Shown: positions 42,204 to 52,977, counted from the first letter of the stretch. The stretch: 64,000 nucleotides of DNA from Geodermatophilaceae bacterium NBWT11 (GCA_014218215.1 CP043652.1:1054001-1118000), one strand, 5' to 3'. A program made the numbers and translations. Notes: generated by a model from the letters alone, not told the origin.

Positions 42204-43044
42204 AGAAGGCGAACCGGGCGACCACGTTGATCCAGATGATCAGCCCGACGAATCCGCCGAAGGCCGAGATCGTGGCGTTGCCGCCGATCAGGTTCAGGTA
42301 GTAGGCGCCGACGAACTTGAGCACCTCGAACCCGACGGCGCCGAACACCGCCCCGGGCAGCAGCTCGCGGGCCCGGTAGGGGGTGTTGGGCACGCCCTTG
42401 AGCAGCCAGAGGAAGACCAGGGTGTCCCCGACCAGGACCAGCCCGATGCCGAGTGCGGAGACCAGCAGGAAGTAGCCGGGCACCTCGTCGACGCCCAGCA
42501 GGTCGAGCAGGCCCGTCGCGGCCGTCGTCGTCCCGGCGGTGATGCCGATCGACAGCACACCCGCCCCGGCGAACCCCAGCAGCACGAGCAGGTCCTTGAC
42601 GCGGTCGCCCAGGAAGTCGGGTTGGTCGGGTTTCCCGCGCCAGATGATGTCCATGCCCACGCGCAGCTTGTCGACCGCGCCCAGGCCGACGAACAGGAAG
42701 CCGACCAGGCCGATCAGGCCGGTCGTGCTGCGGGCGTCGATCGCGTCGGTGACCGCCGAGGCCAGCTGCTGTCCGGTGCCGCCGGGCACGGCCTCGCGGA
42801 TCGCCGCGATCAGCTGCAGCTGCAGCAGCGGGCTGCCGGCCAGCACGAACCCGGCGATCGAGGCGACGAGCAGCACGACCGGGAACAGCGCCAGGAACAC
42901 GTAGTAGGTGACCCCCGACGCCAGCAGGTCGCCCTGGGAGCGGTTGTACTGCCCGCCGGCGTGCACCAGGTGGTCCAGCCAGGGGTGCCTGGCCCGCTCG
43001 CGGTGCAGCAGGTCCCGCAGCCGGTCGATGGTCCGGGTCAGCAC
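41950..43044 (-). CDS. YihY/BrkB family integral membrane protein
   Basis: 364 residues, about six or seven membrane segments. Family blocks visible: LLASGVTYYVFLALFPVVLLVAS, GLIGLVGFLFVGLGAVDKLR, and ISAFGGFVGLIIWINVVARFAFF. Formerly misnamed ribonuclease BN; function is unresolved. The GTG at 43044 follows a purine-rich GAGGGCGGGGG. A CTG at 43086 would overlap the upstream stop but is a poor start. The last 84 codons overlap the convergent carboxypeptidase gene. Equivalent to Rv3335c beside trpS. Confidence 0.84.
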   Translation of the reverse strand: MLTRTIDRLRDLLHRERARHPWLDHLVHAGGQYNRSQGDLLASGVTYYVFLALFPVVLLVASIAGFVLAGSPLLQLQLIAAIREAVPGGTGQQLASAVTDAIDARSTTGLIGLVGFLFVGLGAVDKLRVGMDIIWRGKPDQPDFLGDRVKDLLVLLGFAGAGVLSIGITAGTTTAATGLLDLLGVDEVPGYFLLVSALGIGLVLVGDTLVFLWLLKGVPNTPYRARELLPGAVFGAVGFEVLKFVGAYYLNLIGGNATISAFGGFVGLIIWINVVARFAFFTAAWTSTLPAVEHAVGQVPLGPEAPTRLPDVVLVDERGPRPAPLALAGGLLGVGAAAGAVAARWAPRWVRRTRARTTAQAPTD

Positions 43045-43082
43045 GTTGCCCCCGCCCTCGGCGGGCGGGGCGGTCGGTGCGC

Positions 43083-43679
43083 TCAGCTGCGTGCCGGTCC
43101 GGTCAGCGGGTGCTGGCGGGCCACGGCCCAGGCACCCGAGGGCAGCTGCTCGAACTCGGTGAAGTGCTCGACCCGGAAGCGGGCGTCGACGTCGGCCAGC
43201 TCGGACTGGGCCATGTCGAGCATGTCGGTGGGCACGTCGTGGGCCACGGTGACGTGCGGGTGGTACGGGAACGACAGCGGCCGCTGCAGCGGTCCGGTGC
43301 GCACGTCCCCGGCGACCGACGTGCAGTCGGTGACGCCGTCGGCGACGGCGACGAACACGACCTCGGAGACCGGGCGGAAGGTGCCCGTGCCCCGCAGGTG
43401 GACGTCGAAGGGCGGGTGCGCGCGGGCGACGTCGGCCAGGTGGGCGCTGATCGAGGGCCGGTCGACGACGGCGACCTCCGTGGGCGGCAGCAGCGTCACG
43501 TGCGGCGGGACCAGGCTGGCCTGCGGGTCACCGCACTTGGTGCGCCAGTCCACCAGCAGCTGCGCCCACGGCTCCGGGACGTCGACGACGACGCCCAGGA
43601 CGGCGGTGTCGGCGGTGCTGCGGCGGCTGGACCGGCGGGGGACGAACGTGTCGTCGTGCCGGCGCTCGGGGCGGCTCAC
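43083..43679 (-). CDS. 2'-5' RNA ligase / 2H phosphoesterase family protein
   Basis: 198 residues with two HxT motifs, PPHVTLLPP (about 59-67) and YHPHVTVAHD (about 143-152), which define the 2H phosphoesterase fold (LigT, cyclic nucleotide phosphodiesterases). Likely acts on a 2',3'-cyclic or 2'-5' phosphodiester of RNA or a nucleotide. GTG start. It sits 10 nt after trpS in the same direction and just before the YihY gene. Confidence 0.82.
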   Translation of the reverse strand: MSRPERRHDDTFVPRRSSRRSTADTAVLGVVVDVPEPWAQLLVDWRTKCGDPQASLVPPHVTLLPPTEVAVVDRPSISAHLADVARAHPPFDVHLRGTGTFRPVSEVVFVAVADGVTDCTSVAGDVRTGPLQRPLSFPYHPHVTVAHDVPTDMLDMAQSELADVDARFRVEHFTEFEQLPSGAWAVARQHPLTGPARS

Positions 43680-43689
43680 GCCGAGCCCC

Positions 43690-44763
<1,074 letters not shown>

Positions 44764-45876
44764 TCAGGCCGCGGAGGTGGCGGCGGTCACCGCGTCGAGC
44801 GCCGCGAGGAAGACGTCGTCCTCCTCGGGAGTGCCGACGGTGACCCGCACGCCCTCCCCGGCGAAGGGCCGGGTGATGACCGCGCGCGCCTCCAGGGCGG
44901 CGGCCAGCCCGGCGGCCTGCTCCCCCACCGGCAGCCACACGAAGTTGGCCTGGCTGTCGGCGACGGCGTGGCCCCGGCGGCGCAGCTCGTCGGTCAGCCG
45001 GGTGCGCTCGGCGGTCACCTCGGCGACCCGGGAGACCACCTCGTCCTCGCTGGCCAGCGCGGCGACCGCGGCGGCCTGGGCGAGCATGGAGACGCTGAAG
45101 GGCACGTGGGTCTTGCGCACGGCCTCGGCGACGGCCGGGTCCTCCGCGACGAGGTAACCCACCCGCAGGCCGGCCAGGCCCCATGCCTTGGAGAACGTGC
45201 GGAGCACCGCGACGTTCGGGCGCCCGCGCATCAGCTCGATGCCGTCGGGCACCTCGGGGTCGGTCACGAACTCCCGGTAGGCCTCGTCCAGCACGACCAG
45301 CGTGCTGGCCGGGACCGCGTCGAGGAACCGCTCGAGCTCCGCCCGCCGGACCGCCGTCCCGGTCGGGTTGTTGGGGTTGCAGACGAAGACCACGCGGGTG
45401 GTGTCGTCGATCGCGGCGAGCAGCGCGTCCAGGTCGTGGGTGTCGGCCGGGCCGCCCTGGACGCCGGGCACCAGCGGCACCTGCACCGCGCGGGCGCCGG
45501 CGACCTGGGCCAGCAGCGGGTACATCTCGAACGAGCGCCAGGCGAAGGCCATGCTCGTGCCCGGGTCGGCGTAGGCCTGGGCCAGCTGCTGGCAGAGCAT
45601 CACCGCGCCGCACCCGGTGGCGATCTGCGCCGGGTCGACGTCGTACCGGGCGGCCAGCGCCGCGGTCAGCACCCCGGCCCCGTTGTCGGGGTAGCGGTTG
45701 GTCTCCCCCGCGGTGTCGGCGATCGCCCGGACGACGGCGGGCAGCGGCGGGAAGGCCACCTCGTTGCTGGCCAGCTTCACCGCGCGCGGCACCCCGATCT
45801 CCCGGGCCAGGTCGGCCGGGTTGCGCCCGGGCTTGTAGACCGGCAGGGCGGACACGGCAGGACGGGGGCTGACCAC
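44764..45876 (-). CDS. Histidinol-phosphate / aromatic aminotransferase
   Basis: 370-residue class I/II PLP aminotransferase. SNEV substrate loop (38-41), NPNNPTG (168-174), DEAYREF (197-203) and the Schiff-base Lys230 in TFSKAWGLAGLRVGY. It resembles HisC and its paralogue Pat, which transaminates phenylpyruvate and related keto acids. No his genes surround it, so the aromatic (Pat-like) role is somewhat favoured. The GTG at 45876 has a perfect AGGAGG 8 nt upstream. Divergent from galE. Confidence 0.84.
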   Translation of the reverse strand: MVSPRPAVSALPVYKPGRNPADLAREIGVPRAVKLASNEVAFPPLPAVVRAIADTAGETNRYPDNGAGVLTAALAARYDVDPAQIATGCGAVMLCQQLAQAYADPGTSMAFAWRSFEMYPLLAQVAGARAVQVPLVPGVQGGPADTHDLDALLAAIDDTTRVVFVCNPNNPTGTAVRRAELERFLDAVPASTLVVLDEAYREFVTDPEVPDGIELMRGRPNVAVLRTFSKAWGLAGLRVGYLVAEDPAVAEAVRKTHVPFSVSMLAQAAAVAALASEDEVVSRVAEVTAERTRLTDELRRRGHAVADSQANFVWLPVGEQAAGLAAALEARAVITRPFAGEGVRVTVGTPEEDDVFLAALDAVTAATSAA

Positions 45877-45913
45877 GGGAGGGTCCTCCTGAGCTGGGTG
45901 GGAGGCTGTGCGC

Positions 45914-46861
45914 ATGCGAGTTCTGGTCGCCGGTGGAGCCGGCTACATCGGCAGCGTAGTCACGGCCTCCCTCCTGGAGGGGGGCCACGAGGTGACCGTG
46001 CTGGACGACCTGTCGACCGGTCACGCCGACGCCGTCCCGGCCGGCGCGACGTTCGTGCAGGCCTCCCTGCACGACTCGGGCCCGGTGCTGGCCGACGTCC
46101 GGCCCGAGGCGGTGCTGCACTTCGCGGCCAAGAGCCTCGTCGGGGCGAGCCAGGTCTCCCCCGAGGACTACTGGAACACCAACGTCGGCGGGTCGCTGGC
46201 GCTGCTGGAGGCCATGCGCGCCGCCGACTGCCGCCGCATCGTCTTCTCCTCCACCGCGGCCACCTACGGCGAGCCCGAGTCCGTGCCGATCACCGAGGAC
46301 GCCCCCACCCGGCCGACCAACACCTACGGCGCCTCGAAGCTGGCCGTGGACCACATGCTGACCTCCTACGCGGTGGCGCACTCCTTCGCCGCGGTGAGCC
46401 TGCGCTACTTCAACGTGGCCGGGGCCGGGCACGGCCTGGGCGAGCGGCACGCCACCGAGACCCACCTCATCCCGATCGCCCTGCAGGTCGCCGCCGGCAC
46501 CCGCGAGGCGATCACCGTCTACGGCGACGACTACCCGACGCCGGACGGCACCTGCGTGCGCGACTACGTGCACGTGCTCGACCTCGCCGACGCGCACCTG
46601 CTGGCCCTGCCCGCCCCGGCCGCGGGCGAGCACCGGGTCTACAACCTGGGCAACGGCACCGGGTTCAGCGTGCAGCAGGTCGTCGACGCCGTCCGCGAGG
46701 TCACCGGGCACCAGGTCCCCGTCGTCGTCGGCGACCGCCGGGCCGGCGACCCGGCCCAGCTGGTCGCCTCCTCCGCCCGGATCCGCGCCGACCTCGGCTG
46801 GACCCCGCAGCACGCCGACCTGACCACGATGGTCCGCGACGCCTGGGCCCTCCTCACCTGA
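45914..46861 (+). CDS. galE: UDP-glucose 4-epimerase
   Basis: 315-residue extended SDR. GGAGYIG (7-13) binds [13 protein letters not shown] and YGASK hold the catalytic Ser/Thr and Tyr-Lys, and LRYFNVAGA plus [15 protein letters not shown] are GalE signatures. Interconverts UDP-glucose and UDP-galactose for envelope polysaccharide. The ATG at 45914 follows GGAGG by 8 nt. Its TGA stop is embedded in the repeated hairpin. Confidence 0.91.
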   Translation: MRVLVAGGAGYIGSVVTASLLEGGHEVTVLDDLSTGHADAVPAGATFVQASLHDSGPVLADVRPEAVLHFAAKSLVGASQVSPEDYWNTNVGGSLALLEAMRAADCRRIVFSSTAATYGEPESVPITEDAPTRPTNTYGASKLAVDHMLTSYAVAHSFAAVSLRYFNVAGAGHGLGERHATETHLIPIALQVAAGTREAITVYGDDYPTPDGTCVRDYVHVLDLADAHLLALPAPAAGEHRVYNLGNGTGFSVQQVVDAVREVTGHQVPVVVGDRRAGDPAQLVASSARIRADLGWTPQHADLTTMVRDAWALLT

Positions 46862-46881
46862 CGAGAAGCGCCCTTCTCGTC
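46860..46881. repeat. Second copy of the stop-codon hairpin
   Basis: The same 22 bp as 28610-28631 (GACGAGAAG stem, CGCC loop), again with its first two bases inside the TGA stop of the upstream gene. A TCCTGACGA follows in both places, but here the second half is not conserved. Confidence 0.85.
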
Positions 46882-46895
46882 CCTGGTCCTGACGA

Positions 46896-46917
46896 CGGGC
46901 CCCGTCCCAGGGGCCCG
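46896..46917. terminator. Terminator between galE and the convergent CorC-like gene
   Basis: CGGGCCCC (46896-46903) and GGGGCCCG (46910-46917) form a perfect stem with loop GTCCCA. Placed between two convergent stops. Confidence 0.6.
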
Positions 46918-46958
46918 CGGCGTGCGGAGCGCGTCGTGGGGTGGGACGGGGTCCTTCC

Positions 46959-48290
46959 TCAGGTCGCGGCGGCGCCGGTGCGGAGGGTGTCGCCGTCGAT
47001 CTCGGCGGGCGGGGCAGGGGCGACGCTCAGTCGGGCGATCCGACGTCCGTCGAGTTCGGTGACGGTGATCGCGCGCCCCTCGTGCTCCACCGCGTCCCCC
47101 ACGGCGGGAATCCGGCCGAGCTCGGCGAGCACCCAGCCGGCGACGGTCTCGTAGGGCCCCTCGGGGAGCTCCAGGCCGGTGGCCTCGGAGAAGTCGTCCA
47201 GGTTGAGCAGGCCGTCGACGTCGTGCGGGCCGTCGGTGGGCTCGTCGGTCTCCGGGACGGCGTCGTCGTCGTACTCGTCGTAGATCTCCCCGATGACCTC
47301 CTCGATGAGGTCCTCCAGGGTCACGATGCCGTCGGTGCCGCCGTACTCGTCGACGACGATCGCCAGGTGCTGGCTCTCCTTGCGCATCTCCGACAGCGCG
47401 GTCAGCACGCCGGCGGTGCCGGGCAGCTGCTTGACCTCGCGGGCCAGGTCCCCGACGGTCGCCGCGCGGCCGGCCGGGTGGTTCGGGAGGAACAGGTCGC
47501 GCACGTGTACGAACCCGACGACGTCGTCCTGGCTCTTGCCGACCACCGGGTACCGGGAGCGACTGGACTCCGCGACCAGCTTGGCCGCCCGGGACGCCGT
47601 CATCGAGGCCTCCAGGAAGTCGACCTCGGTGCGCGGGGTCATCACCTCGCGGACCTCACGGTCGCCGGCGCGGAACACCTCGTCGATCAGCCGGCGCTCG
47701 TCGCTGGACAGCGACTCGTGCGCTGCGACCAGGTCGCGCAGCTCCTCCTGGCTGATCGACTCCCCGCTCTGCTTGGGGTCACCGCCCAGCAGCCGGACCA
47801 GGACGTCGGTGGACTTCGAGAGCAGCCAGATGATCGGCCGGAAGACCGTCGCGATCCGGTTGAGCGGCGCGGCCACGATCAGCGAGAAGCCCTCGGCGCG
47901 CTGCAGCGCCAACCGCTTGGGGGTCAGCTCCCCGACCACCAGCGACAGGTAGCTGATCGCGATGGTGACCAGAACGAAGCTCAGCGGGTTCGCCAGACCC
48001 TCGCTCAGCCCCAGGCCGATCAGCCACTCGCCCAGCGGGGCGGACAGCGTGCTGGCACCGAACGCCGCGGAGAAGAACCCGGCGAGGGTCACCCCGACCT
48101 GGACGGCGGCGAGGAACCGGTTCGGGGTGGCCAGCAGGGTGCTCAGGGACTGCCCGCGCTTGCCCTTCTCGGCGAGCGCACGGACCTGCGACTCCCGCAG
48201 CGAGACCAGGGCGATCTCGGCACCGGCGAACGCTCCGCCGATCAGCACGAAGACCACGACCATGACGATGTTGAGCCAGACGTCGCTCAC
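46959..48290 (-). CDS. CNNM/CorC (hemolysin-like) membrane protein with CBS pair
   Basis: 443 residues. An N-terminal DUF21/CNNM transmembrane domain (1-185, about four segments, with the GELTPK motif) precedes two CBS domains (about 205-330, with EVMTPRTEVDF and IVVDEYGGTDGIVTLEDLIEEVIGEI) and a C-terminal CorC/HlyC domain ending near 440. Family members take part in Mg2+/Co2+ transport or resistance. The GTG at 48290 follows GAGGAG by 9 nt. Confidence 0.88.
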   Translation of the reverse strand: MSDVWLNIVMVVVFVLIGGAFAGAEIALVSLRESQVRALAEKGKRGQSLSTLLATPNRFLAAVQVGVTLAGFFSAAFGASTLSAPLGEWLIGLGLSEGLANPLSFVLVTIAISYLSLVVGELTPKRLALQRAEGFSLIVAAPLNRIATVFRPIIWLLSKSTDVLVRLLGGDPKQSGESISQEELRDLVAAHESLSSDERRLIDEVFRAGDREVREVMTPRTEVDFLEASMTASRAAKLVAESSRSRYPVVGKSQDDVVGFVHVRDLFLPNHPAGRAATVGDLAREVKQLPGTAGVLTALSEMRKESQHLAIVVDEYGGTDGIVTLEDLIEEVIGEIYDEYDDDAVPETDEPTDGPHDVDGLLNLDDFSEATGLELPEGPYETVAGWVLAELGRIPAVGDAVEHEGRAITVTELDGRRIARLSVAPAPPAEIDGDTLRTGAAAT

Positions 48291-48445
48291 CGCGGCGTGC
48301 TCCTCTTGGGGTTGTTCGGGTGCGGGTGGGGAGTCCCCAGGGTCCCGTGTCCACGTCGGACGGTCCACCCGGCAACGGCGCAGCGGGGCGGGACGTTCCT
48401 GCCCACCCGGCCCGTGTACGGGGAAGAGGGGGTCTCGGGACTCGC

Positions 48446-49345
48446 TCAGAGCCCTCGTTCCCTGATCCGGGCCGCCATCAGCGCACGCACCCGGGCAACC
48501 ACCTCGTCCGGGTGGTGCAGGTCGGCGGCGGTGAGGTGCAGCACCGTCCACCCTGCCGCCACCAAGGCGTTGAGCCGGCGGCGGTCCCGGCCCAGCTGAC
48601 CGGGCTGCCCGTGCCAGGCCCCGTCGTACTCCACGGCGATCCTCAGCTCGGGGAAGGCGAGGTCGACCCGGGCCAGGAAGCGCCCGCCGTCGTCCCTGAC
48701 CTCGAACTGGGGGACGGCGACCAACCCCGCGCACGCCAGCCAGACACGCACGCGGGACTCCGGCAGCGACTCGGCCCGCCGATCGGTGAGGCCGGCTGCG
48801 CGCTCGGCCCGGCGGTCGCCCCGTCCGCCCGTCAGCGTCGTTACCCCGAGGGCCAGGGCGACCGGCGACAGGGCGCCGCGGGCGAGGAGCACGTCCACCA
48901 GCGCCACCGCCTCGGCCAGCGGTTCCCAGCGGCCCAGGTCCAGGGCCGTGCGCACGGCGTCGGTGCAGCGCCGTCGGAGGACCACCGACGCCTCGTCGGA
49001 CGGGACCCAGGCCTGGTGCACCCGCATGCCGGAGACCGGGCCGAACCGGACACCCGGCGGCACGGCCACGTGCACCGGCATCCCGGCATCGACGGCCTCG
49101 GTCGCCCCGTGCAGCCACGCGGCGCTCCGCCCGCAGAACACGGCCTGGGGCGGCATCAGCAGGGTCGCCCCGGCCAACCGGAGCCCGTGGTCGTCGGACA
49201 GGTCGGCGTCGGCGTGCACCTGACGGAACAGCGGCCGCCAGGCCCGGCTCCGCAGCTGGTCCCGGGTGAGCAGACCGTCGGCCAGCACGTCCTGGGTGCG
49301 GAAGACACGCCCGACGAGGGCGGCCGGACGAGCGGGTGCAGGCAC
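48446..49345 (-). CDS. DUF559 endonuclease-fold protein with AbiEi-like N-terminus
   Basis: 299 residues. The C-terminal domain (about 195-299) has the DUF559/Vsr-like nuclease pattern ESRVRVWL...ARVDLAFPELRIAVEYDGAWH...DRRRLNALVAAGWTVLHL. The N-terminal part (VFRTQDVLADGLLTRDQLRSR, FCGRSAAWLHG) resembles the winged-helix region of AbiEi-type antitoxins. Such solo genes are abundant in actinobacteria; no toxin partner is adjacent. Activity unproven. GTG start with no strong ribosome site. Confidence 0.75.
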   Translation of the reverse strand: MPAPARPAALVGRVFRTQDVLADGLLTRDQLRSRAWRPLFRQVHADADLSDDHGLRLAGATLLMPPQAVFCGRSAAWLHGATEAVDAGMPVHVAVPPGVRFGPVSGMRVHQAWVPSDEASVVLRRRCTDAVRTALDLGRWEPLAEAVALVDVLLARGALSPVALALGVTTLTGGRGDRRAERAAGLTDRRAESLPESRVRVWLACAGLVAVPQFEVRDDGGRFLARVDLAFPELRIAVEYDGAWHGQPGQLGRDRRRLNALVAAGWTVLHLTAADLHHPDEVVARVRALMAARIRERGL

Positions 49346-49467
49346 GGGAGCAGCCTGCCGCGGGGACTCCCTCCCCCGCTGGCGTCGTCCACAGGCCCCG
49401 ACTTCGAGGAACGAGGCGCCCCGAACGCGCTCAGGGGCCCCCGTTCCCCGAACCGGGCCCGGACGCG

Positions 49468-49506
49468 CGACGGCCCCCTCGACCGCGGGGGTCGAGGGGG
49501 CCGTCG
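49468..49506 (-). terminator. Terminator after icd
   Basis: A 17-bp perfect stem, CGACGGCCCCCTCGACC (49468-49484) with its complement at 49490-49506 and a 5-nt loop, 13 nt beyond the icd stop. Confidence 0.75.
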
Positions 49507-49519
49507 GGACGGGCCTGGG

Positions 49520-50737
49520 TCAGGCAGCCATGGCCTTCTGCAGGTTGGTGTCGATGGCCGCCAGGAAGTCCTGGGTGGTGAGCCAGGGGGCGTCCTTGCC
49601 GATGAGCAGGGCGAGGTCCTTGGTCATCTGGCCACCCTCGACGGTCTCGATGCAGACGCGCTCGAGGGTCTCGGCGAACTCGGTCACCTCGGGGGTGTCG
49701 TCGAGCTTGCCGCGGTGCGCCAGGCCCCGGGTCCAGGCGAAGATCGACGCGATCGGGTTCGTCGAGGTCTCCTTGCCGGCCTGGTGCTGGCGGTAGTGCC
49801 GGGTGACCGTGCCGTGCGCGGCCTCGGCCTCGACGGTCTGGCCGTCCGGGGTGGCCAGCACCGAGGTCATCAGGCCCAGCGAGCCGAAGCCCTGCGCCAC
49901 GGTGTCGGACTGCACGTCACCGTCGTAGTTCTTGCACGCCCAGACGTAGCCGCCCTCCCACTTGAGGTTGGCCGCGACCATGTCGTCGATCAGGCGGTGC
50001 TCGTAGGTGATCCCGGCAGCCTCGAACTCCTCCTTGAACTCGGCGTCGAAGACCTCCTGGAAGATGTCCTTGAAGCGCCCGTCGTAGACCTTGAGGATCG
50101 TGTTCTTGGTCGACAGGTACACCGGGTAGTTGCGGGCCAGGCCGTAGTTCAGCGAGGCCCGGGCGAAGTCCCGGATGGAGTCGTCGAGGTTGTACATCGA
50201 CAGCGAGATGCCGGCCGACGGGGCCTGGAAGACCTCGCGCTCGATGGTCTCGCCACCGTCGTCGGGGGTGAAGACGACCTTCAGGGTGCCCGCGGAGGGG
50301 AACTTGAAGTCGGTGGCGCGGTACTGGTCGCCGTAGGCGTGGCGGCCGACGATGATCGGCTTGGTCCAGCCCGGCACCAGGCGCGGCACGTTCTGCATGA
50401 TGATCGGCTCGCGGAAGATCACGCCGCCGAGGATGTTGCGGATGGTCCCGTTCGGGGAGCGCCACATCTGCTTGAGGCCGAACTCCTCGACCCGCGCCTC
50501 GTCCGGGGTGATGGTGGCGCACTTGACGCCGACGCCGTGCTGCTTGATGGCGTTGGCCGCGTCGATCGTCACCTGGTCGTCGGTGGCGTCGCGGTTCTCC
50601 ATGCCGAGGTCGTAGTACTCGAGGTCGACGTCGAGGTACTTGAGGATCAGCTCGTCCTTGATGAACTGCCAGATGATCCGGGTCATCTCGTCGCCGTCGA
50701 GCTCGACGACCTTGCCCTGCACCTTGATCTTGCTCAC
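49520..50737 (-). CDS. icd: NADP-dependent isocitrate dehydrogenase, homodimeric
   Basis: 405 residues, the dimeric eukaryote-like type (as M. tuberculosis Icd1), oxidising isocitrate to 2-oxoglutarate. Blocks include [12 protein letters not shown] (substrate loop), [40 protein letters not shown] (metal site) and HGTVTRHY (NADP). GTG start. The mdh gene ends 32 nt upstream in the same direction, so the two TCA genes may be co-expressed. Confidence 0.96.
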   Translation of the reverse strand: MSKIKVQGKVVELDGDEMTRIIWQFIKDELILKYLDVDLEYYDLGMENRDATDDQVTIDAANAIKQHGVGVKCATITPDEARVEEFGLKQMWRSPNGTIRNILGGVIFREPIIMQNVPRLVPGWTKPIIVGRHAYGDQYRATDFKFPSAGTLKVVFTPDDGGETIEREVFQAPSAGISLSMYNLDDSIRDFARASLNYGLARNYPVYLSTKNTILKVYDGRFKDIFQEVFDAEFKEEFEAAGITYEHRLIDDMVAANLKWEGGYVWACKNYDGDVQSDTVAQGFGSLGLMTSVLATPDGQTVEAEAAHGTVTRHYRQHQAGKETSTNPIASIFAWTRGLAHRGKLDDTPEVTEFAETLERVCIETVEGGQMTKDLALLIGKDAPWLTTQDFLAAIDTNLQKAMAA

Positions 50738-50769
50738 GTGTGGGTGAGTCCTCTCTGTAGGAGGCCGAC

Positions 50770-51723
50770 TCAGAGGTCGGCCACGTCCGCCTGCTTGGCT
50801 CGTACGGCCTCGGCTGCCTCGCGCAGCCCGGCCAGCTCGTCGTCGCTCAGGTCGCCCTCGACGACCCGCCGCACCCCGCCGCGCCCGATCTCGGCCTCGA
50901 CCCCCAGGTAGACCCCGGAGATCCCGTACTGGCCGTCGACCCACGCGCAGACCGGCATGACCGCGCCGGAGTCCTCGATGACGGCGCGGGCCATCCGGGC
51001 CGCCGCGGCGGAGGGTGCGTAGTAGGCCGACCCGGTCTTGAGCAGCGCCACCACCTCGGCCCCGCCGTTGCGGGTGCGGTCGACGAGGTGGGCGATCCGG
51101 TCGGCGGCCAGCACGTCGGCCAGCGGCTTCCCGTCGACGGTGCAGCGGCTGGGCACCGGCACCATCGTGTCGCCGTGGCTGCCCAGGGTCAGGGTGCGCA
51201 CCGAGGAGACCGGTACGCCCAGCTCCACGGCGACGTTGTTGGTGAAGCGCGCGGTGTCCAGCATGCCGGCCTGGCCCATCACCTTGGCGGTGTCGAACCC
51301 GGTGGCCAGCTGCGCCAGCGCGGTCATCTCGTCCAGCGGGTTGCTCACCACGACGACGACGGCGTCCGGTGAGGTCCGGGCCACGTTCTCCGCGACCTGG
51401 CGCACGATCCCGGCGTTGGTCTCGATGAGGTCCATCCGGCTCATCCCGGGCTTGCGGGGCAGCCCGGCGGTGATCACGACGACGTCGGAACCCTCGGTGC
51501 CCTCGTAGGACCCGCCGCCGACACCGACGACCCGGGTCTCGAAGCCCTCGATCGCGCGGGACTGGTTCATGTCGAGGGCGATGCCCTCGGGCTTGCCCTC
51601 GACGATGTCGGTGAGGACGACGGTCTCGAAGACGTCGTACTCCGCCAGACGCAGGGCGGTGGTGGAGCCGTAGAACCCGGCACCCACGACTGTGACCTTG
51701 CCAGAACGGGGCTGCGCTGCCAT
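50770..51723 (-). CDS. mdh: Malate dehydrogenase, lactate-dehydrogenase-like type
   Basis: 317 residues. NAD-binding GAGFYGS (14-20), substrate loop [21 protein letters not shown], and catalytic His in [10 protein letters not shown]. Arg residues in the loop favour malate/oxaloacetate over lactate. The ATG at 51723 is chosen over an ATG three codons upstream because TAGGTT ends exactly 7 nt before it. Confidence 0.94.
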   Translation of the reverse strand: MAAQPRSGKVTVVGAGFYGSTTALRLAEYDVFETVVLTDIVEGKPEGIALDMNQSRAIEGFETRVVGVGGGSYEGTEGSDVVVITAGLPRKPGMSRMDLIETNAGIVRQVAENVARTSPDAVVVVVSNPLDEMTALAQLATGFDTAKVMGQAGMLDTARFTNNVAVELGVPVSSVRTLTLGSHGDTMVPVPSRCTVDGKPLADVLAADRIAHLVDRTRNGGAEVVALLKTGSAYYAPSAAAARMARAVIEDSGAVMPVCAWVDGQYGISGVYLGVEAEIGRGGVRRVVEGDLSDDELAGLREAAEAVRAKQADVADL

Positions 51724-51730
51724 GGCCGCC

Positions 51731-51736
51731 AACCTA
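51731..51736 (-). promoter_or_regulatory. -10 box TAGGTT for mdh
   Basis: TAGGTT on the minus strand, 7 nt before the chosen ATG; it lies within the alternative longer start, which argues against that start. Confidence 0.6.
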
Positions 51737-51771
51737 GCGGCGCCGGAGCCCCAGCGCCCGCGCGGGTGCGC

Positions 51772-52071
51772 TCACACCGACGGGATCGCCAGCGCGGTCG
51801 CGACCAGCACGAGCCCGGCACCCAGGGTGAGGACGACGTCGGTGGTCTGGCTGCGGACGGCGAGGAACCCGACCCGGCGGACCGGGAGCACCATCCGCGC
51901 CACCCCCGCGGTGAGCAGCCCGACCCCCATGAGCACGAGCCCCGCGCGCCAGTTGCCCGCGGTCACCGCGAGCAGACCGGCGATCACCACCAGCAGCACG
52001 ACGGTCATCGGCAGCTGACGGAGCACCCCGGCCAGCACGGGCCGGCGGGTGTGGAGCGGTGCGCCGGCCAC
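51772..52071 (-). CDS. DUF3017 small membrane protein
   Basis: 99 residues with three hydrophobic segments (about 20-38, 43-62, 75-95). The position directly after folD, 3 nt apart, and the size match the DUF3017 family of actinobacteria (Rv3355c beside folD). GTG start. Function unknown. Confidence 0.75.
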   Translation of the reverse strand: MAGAPLHTRRPVLAGVLRQLPMTVVLLVVIAGLLAVTAGNWRAGLVLMGVGLLTAGVARMVLPVRRVGFLAVRSQTTDVVLTLGAGLVLVATALAIPSV

Positions 52072-52074
52072 CGG

Positions 52075-52938
52075 TCAGGCCACGACGGTGTCGTCGGCCT
52101 GCTCGGCGAGGGTGACCACGTTGGACAGCAGCATCGCCCGGGTCATCGGCCCGACCCCACCGGGGTTGGGGGCGACCCAGCCGGCGACGTCCCACACGTC
52201 GGCGGCGACGTCCCCGGCGATCTTCCCGTCGACCCGGCTCACGCCGACGTCGAGCACGGCCGCACCGGGCTTGACCATGTCGGCGGTGAGCAGCCCGGGC
52301 ACCCCGGCCGCGGCGACGACGACATCGGCGGTGCGGGTGTGCGCGGCCAGGTCGCGGGTGCCGGTGTGGCACAGCGTCACGGTGGCGTTCTCACTGCGCC
52401 GGGTGAGCAGGAGGCCCAGCGGGCGGCCGACGGTGACCCCGCGGCCGACCACGGTGACCTCGGCGCCGGCGAGCTCGACGCCGTGCCGGCGGAGGATCTC
52501 CACGATGCCCAGCGGAGTGCACGGCAGCGGCCCGGGGACGCCGAGGACCAACCGGCCCAGGTTGGTGGGGTGCAGCCCGTCGGCGTCCTTGGCCGGGTCC
52601 ATCGCCTCCAGCACGGCGGCCTCGGAGACCTGGGGCGGCAGCGGCAGCTGGACGATGTAGCCGGTGCAGGCGGGGTCGGCATTGAGCTCGGCGACCACGG
52701 CGAGGACGTCGGCCTGGGAGGCGTCGGCGGGCAGCTCGCGCTGGATGCTGGCGATGCCGACCTGCGCGCAGTCGGAGTGCTTGGCGTTCACGTACCAGCG
52801 GCTGCCCGGGTCGTCGCCGACGAGCAGCGTGCCCAGACCGGGCCGGCGTCCGGCGGCGGCCAGCGTGGCCACCCGCTCGGTCAGCTCGGTGCGGATGGCC
52901 GCCGCGGTGGCCTTGCCGTCGAGTCGGGATGCGCTCAC
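52075..52938 (-). CDS. folD: Methylene-THF dehydrogenase / cyclohydrolase
   Basis: 287-residue bifunctional enzyme making 10-formyl-THF for the purine formyltransferases PurN and PurH encoded nearby. Motifs: [14 protein letters not shown] with the catalytic Lys of YxxxK (as YVNAK), [41 protein letters not shown] (dinucleotide site) and [14 protein letters not shown]. The GTG at 52938 has CAGACT 6 nt upstream; an ATG six codons further upstream is less consistent. Confidence 0.95.
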   Translation of the reverse strand: MSASRLDGKATAAAIRTELTERVATLAAAGRRPGLGTLLVGDDPGSRWYVNAKHSDCAQVGIASIQRELPADASQADVLAVVAELNADPACTGYIVQLPLPPQVSEAAVLEAMDPAKDADGLHPTNLGRLVLGVPGPLPCTPLGIVEILRRHGVELAGAEVTVVGRGVTVGRPLGLLLTRRSENATVTLCHTGTRDLAAHTRTADVVVAAAGVPGLLTADMVKPGAAVLDVGVSRVDGKIAGDVAADVWDVAGWVAPNPGGVGPMTRAMLLSNVVTLAEQADDTVVA

Positions 52939-52944
52939 CGCTCC

Positions 52945-52950
52945 AGTCTG
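52945..52950 (-). promoter_or_regulatory. -10 box CAGACT for folD
   Basis: NANNNT hexamer on the minus strand, 6 nt before the folD GTG; leaderless spacing. Confidence 0.45.
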
Positions 52951-52971
52951 CCGCACCCACCCCTGCGCCCT

Positions 52972-52977
52972 TAGGGT
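52972..52977 (+). promoter_or_regulatory. -10 box TAGGGT for the membrane protein gene at 53028
   Basis: TAGGGT would give a leader of about 44 nt, consistent with the GAGGAG ribosome site before the ATG. Divergent from the folD promoter. Confidence 0.45.

Noticed and set aside
41950-43044. Ribonuclease BN annotation for the YihY protein
   Set aside because: YihY was misnamed; the protein is an integral membrane protein without nuclease motifs.
43045-43086. CTG start overlapping the 2H phosphoesterase stop for the YihY gene
   Set aside because: CTG starts are rare and the extra 14 residues are Pro/Gly-rich filler; the GTG at 43044 has a purine-rich site.
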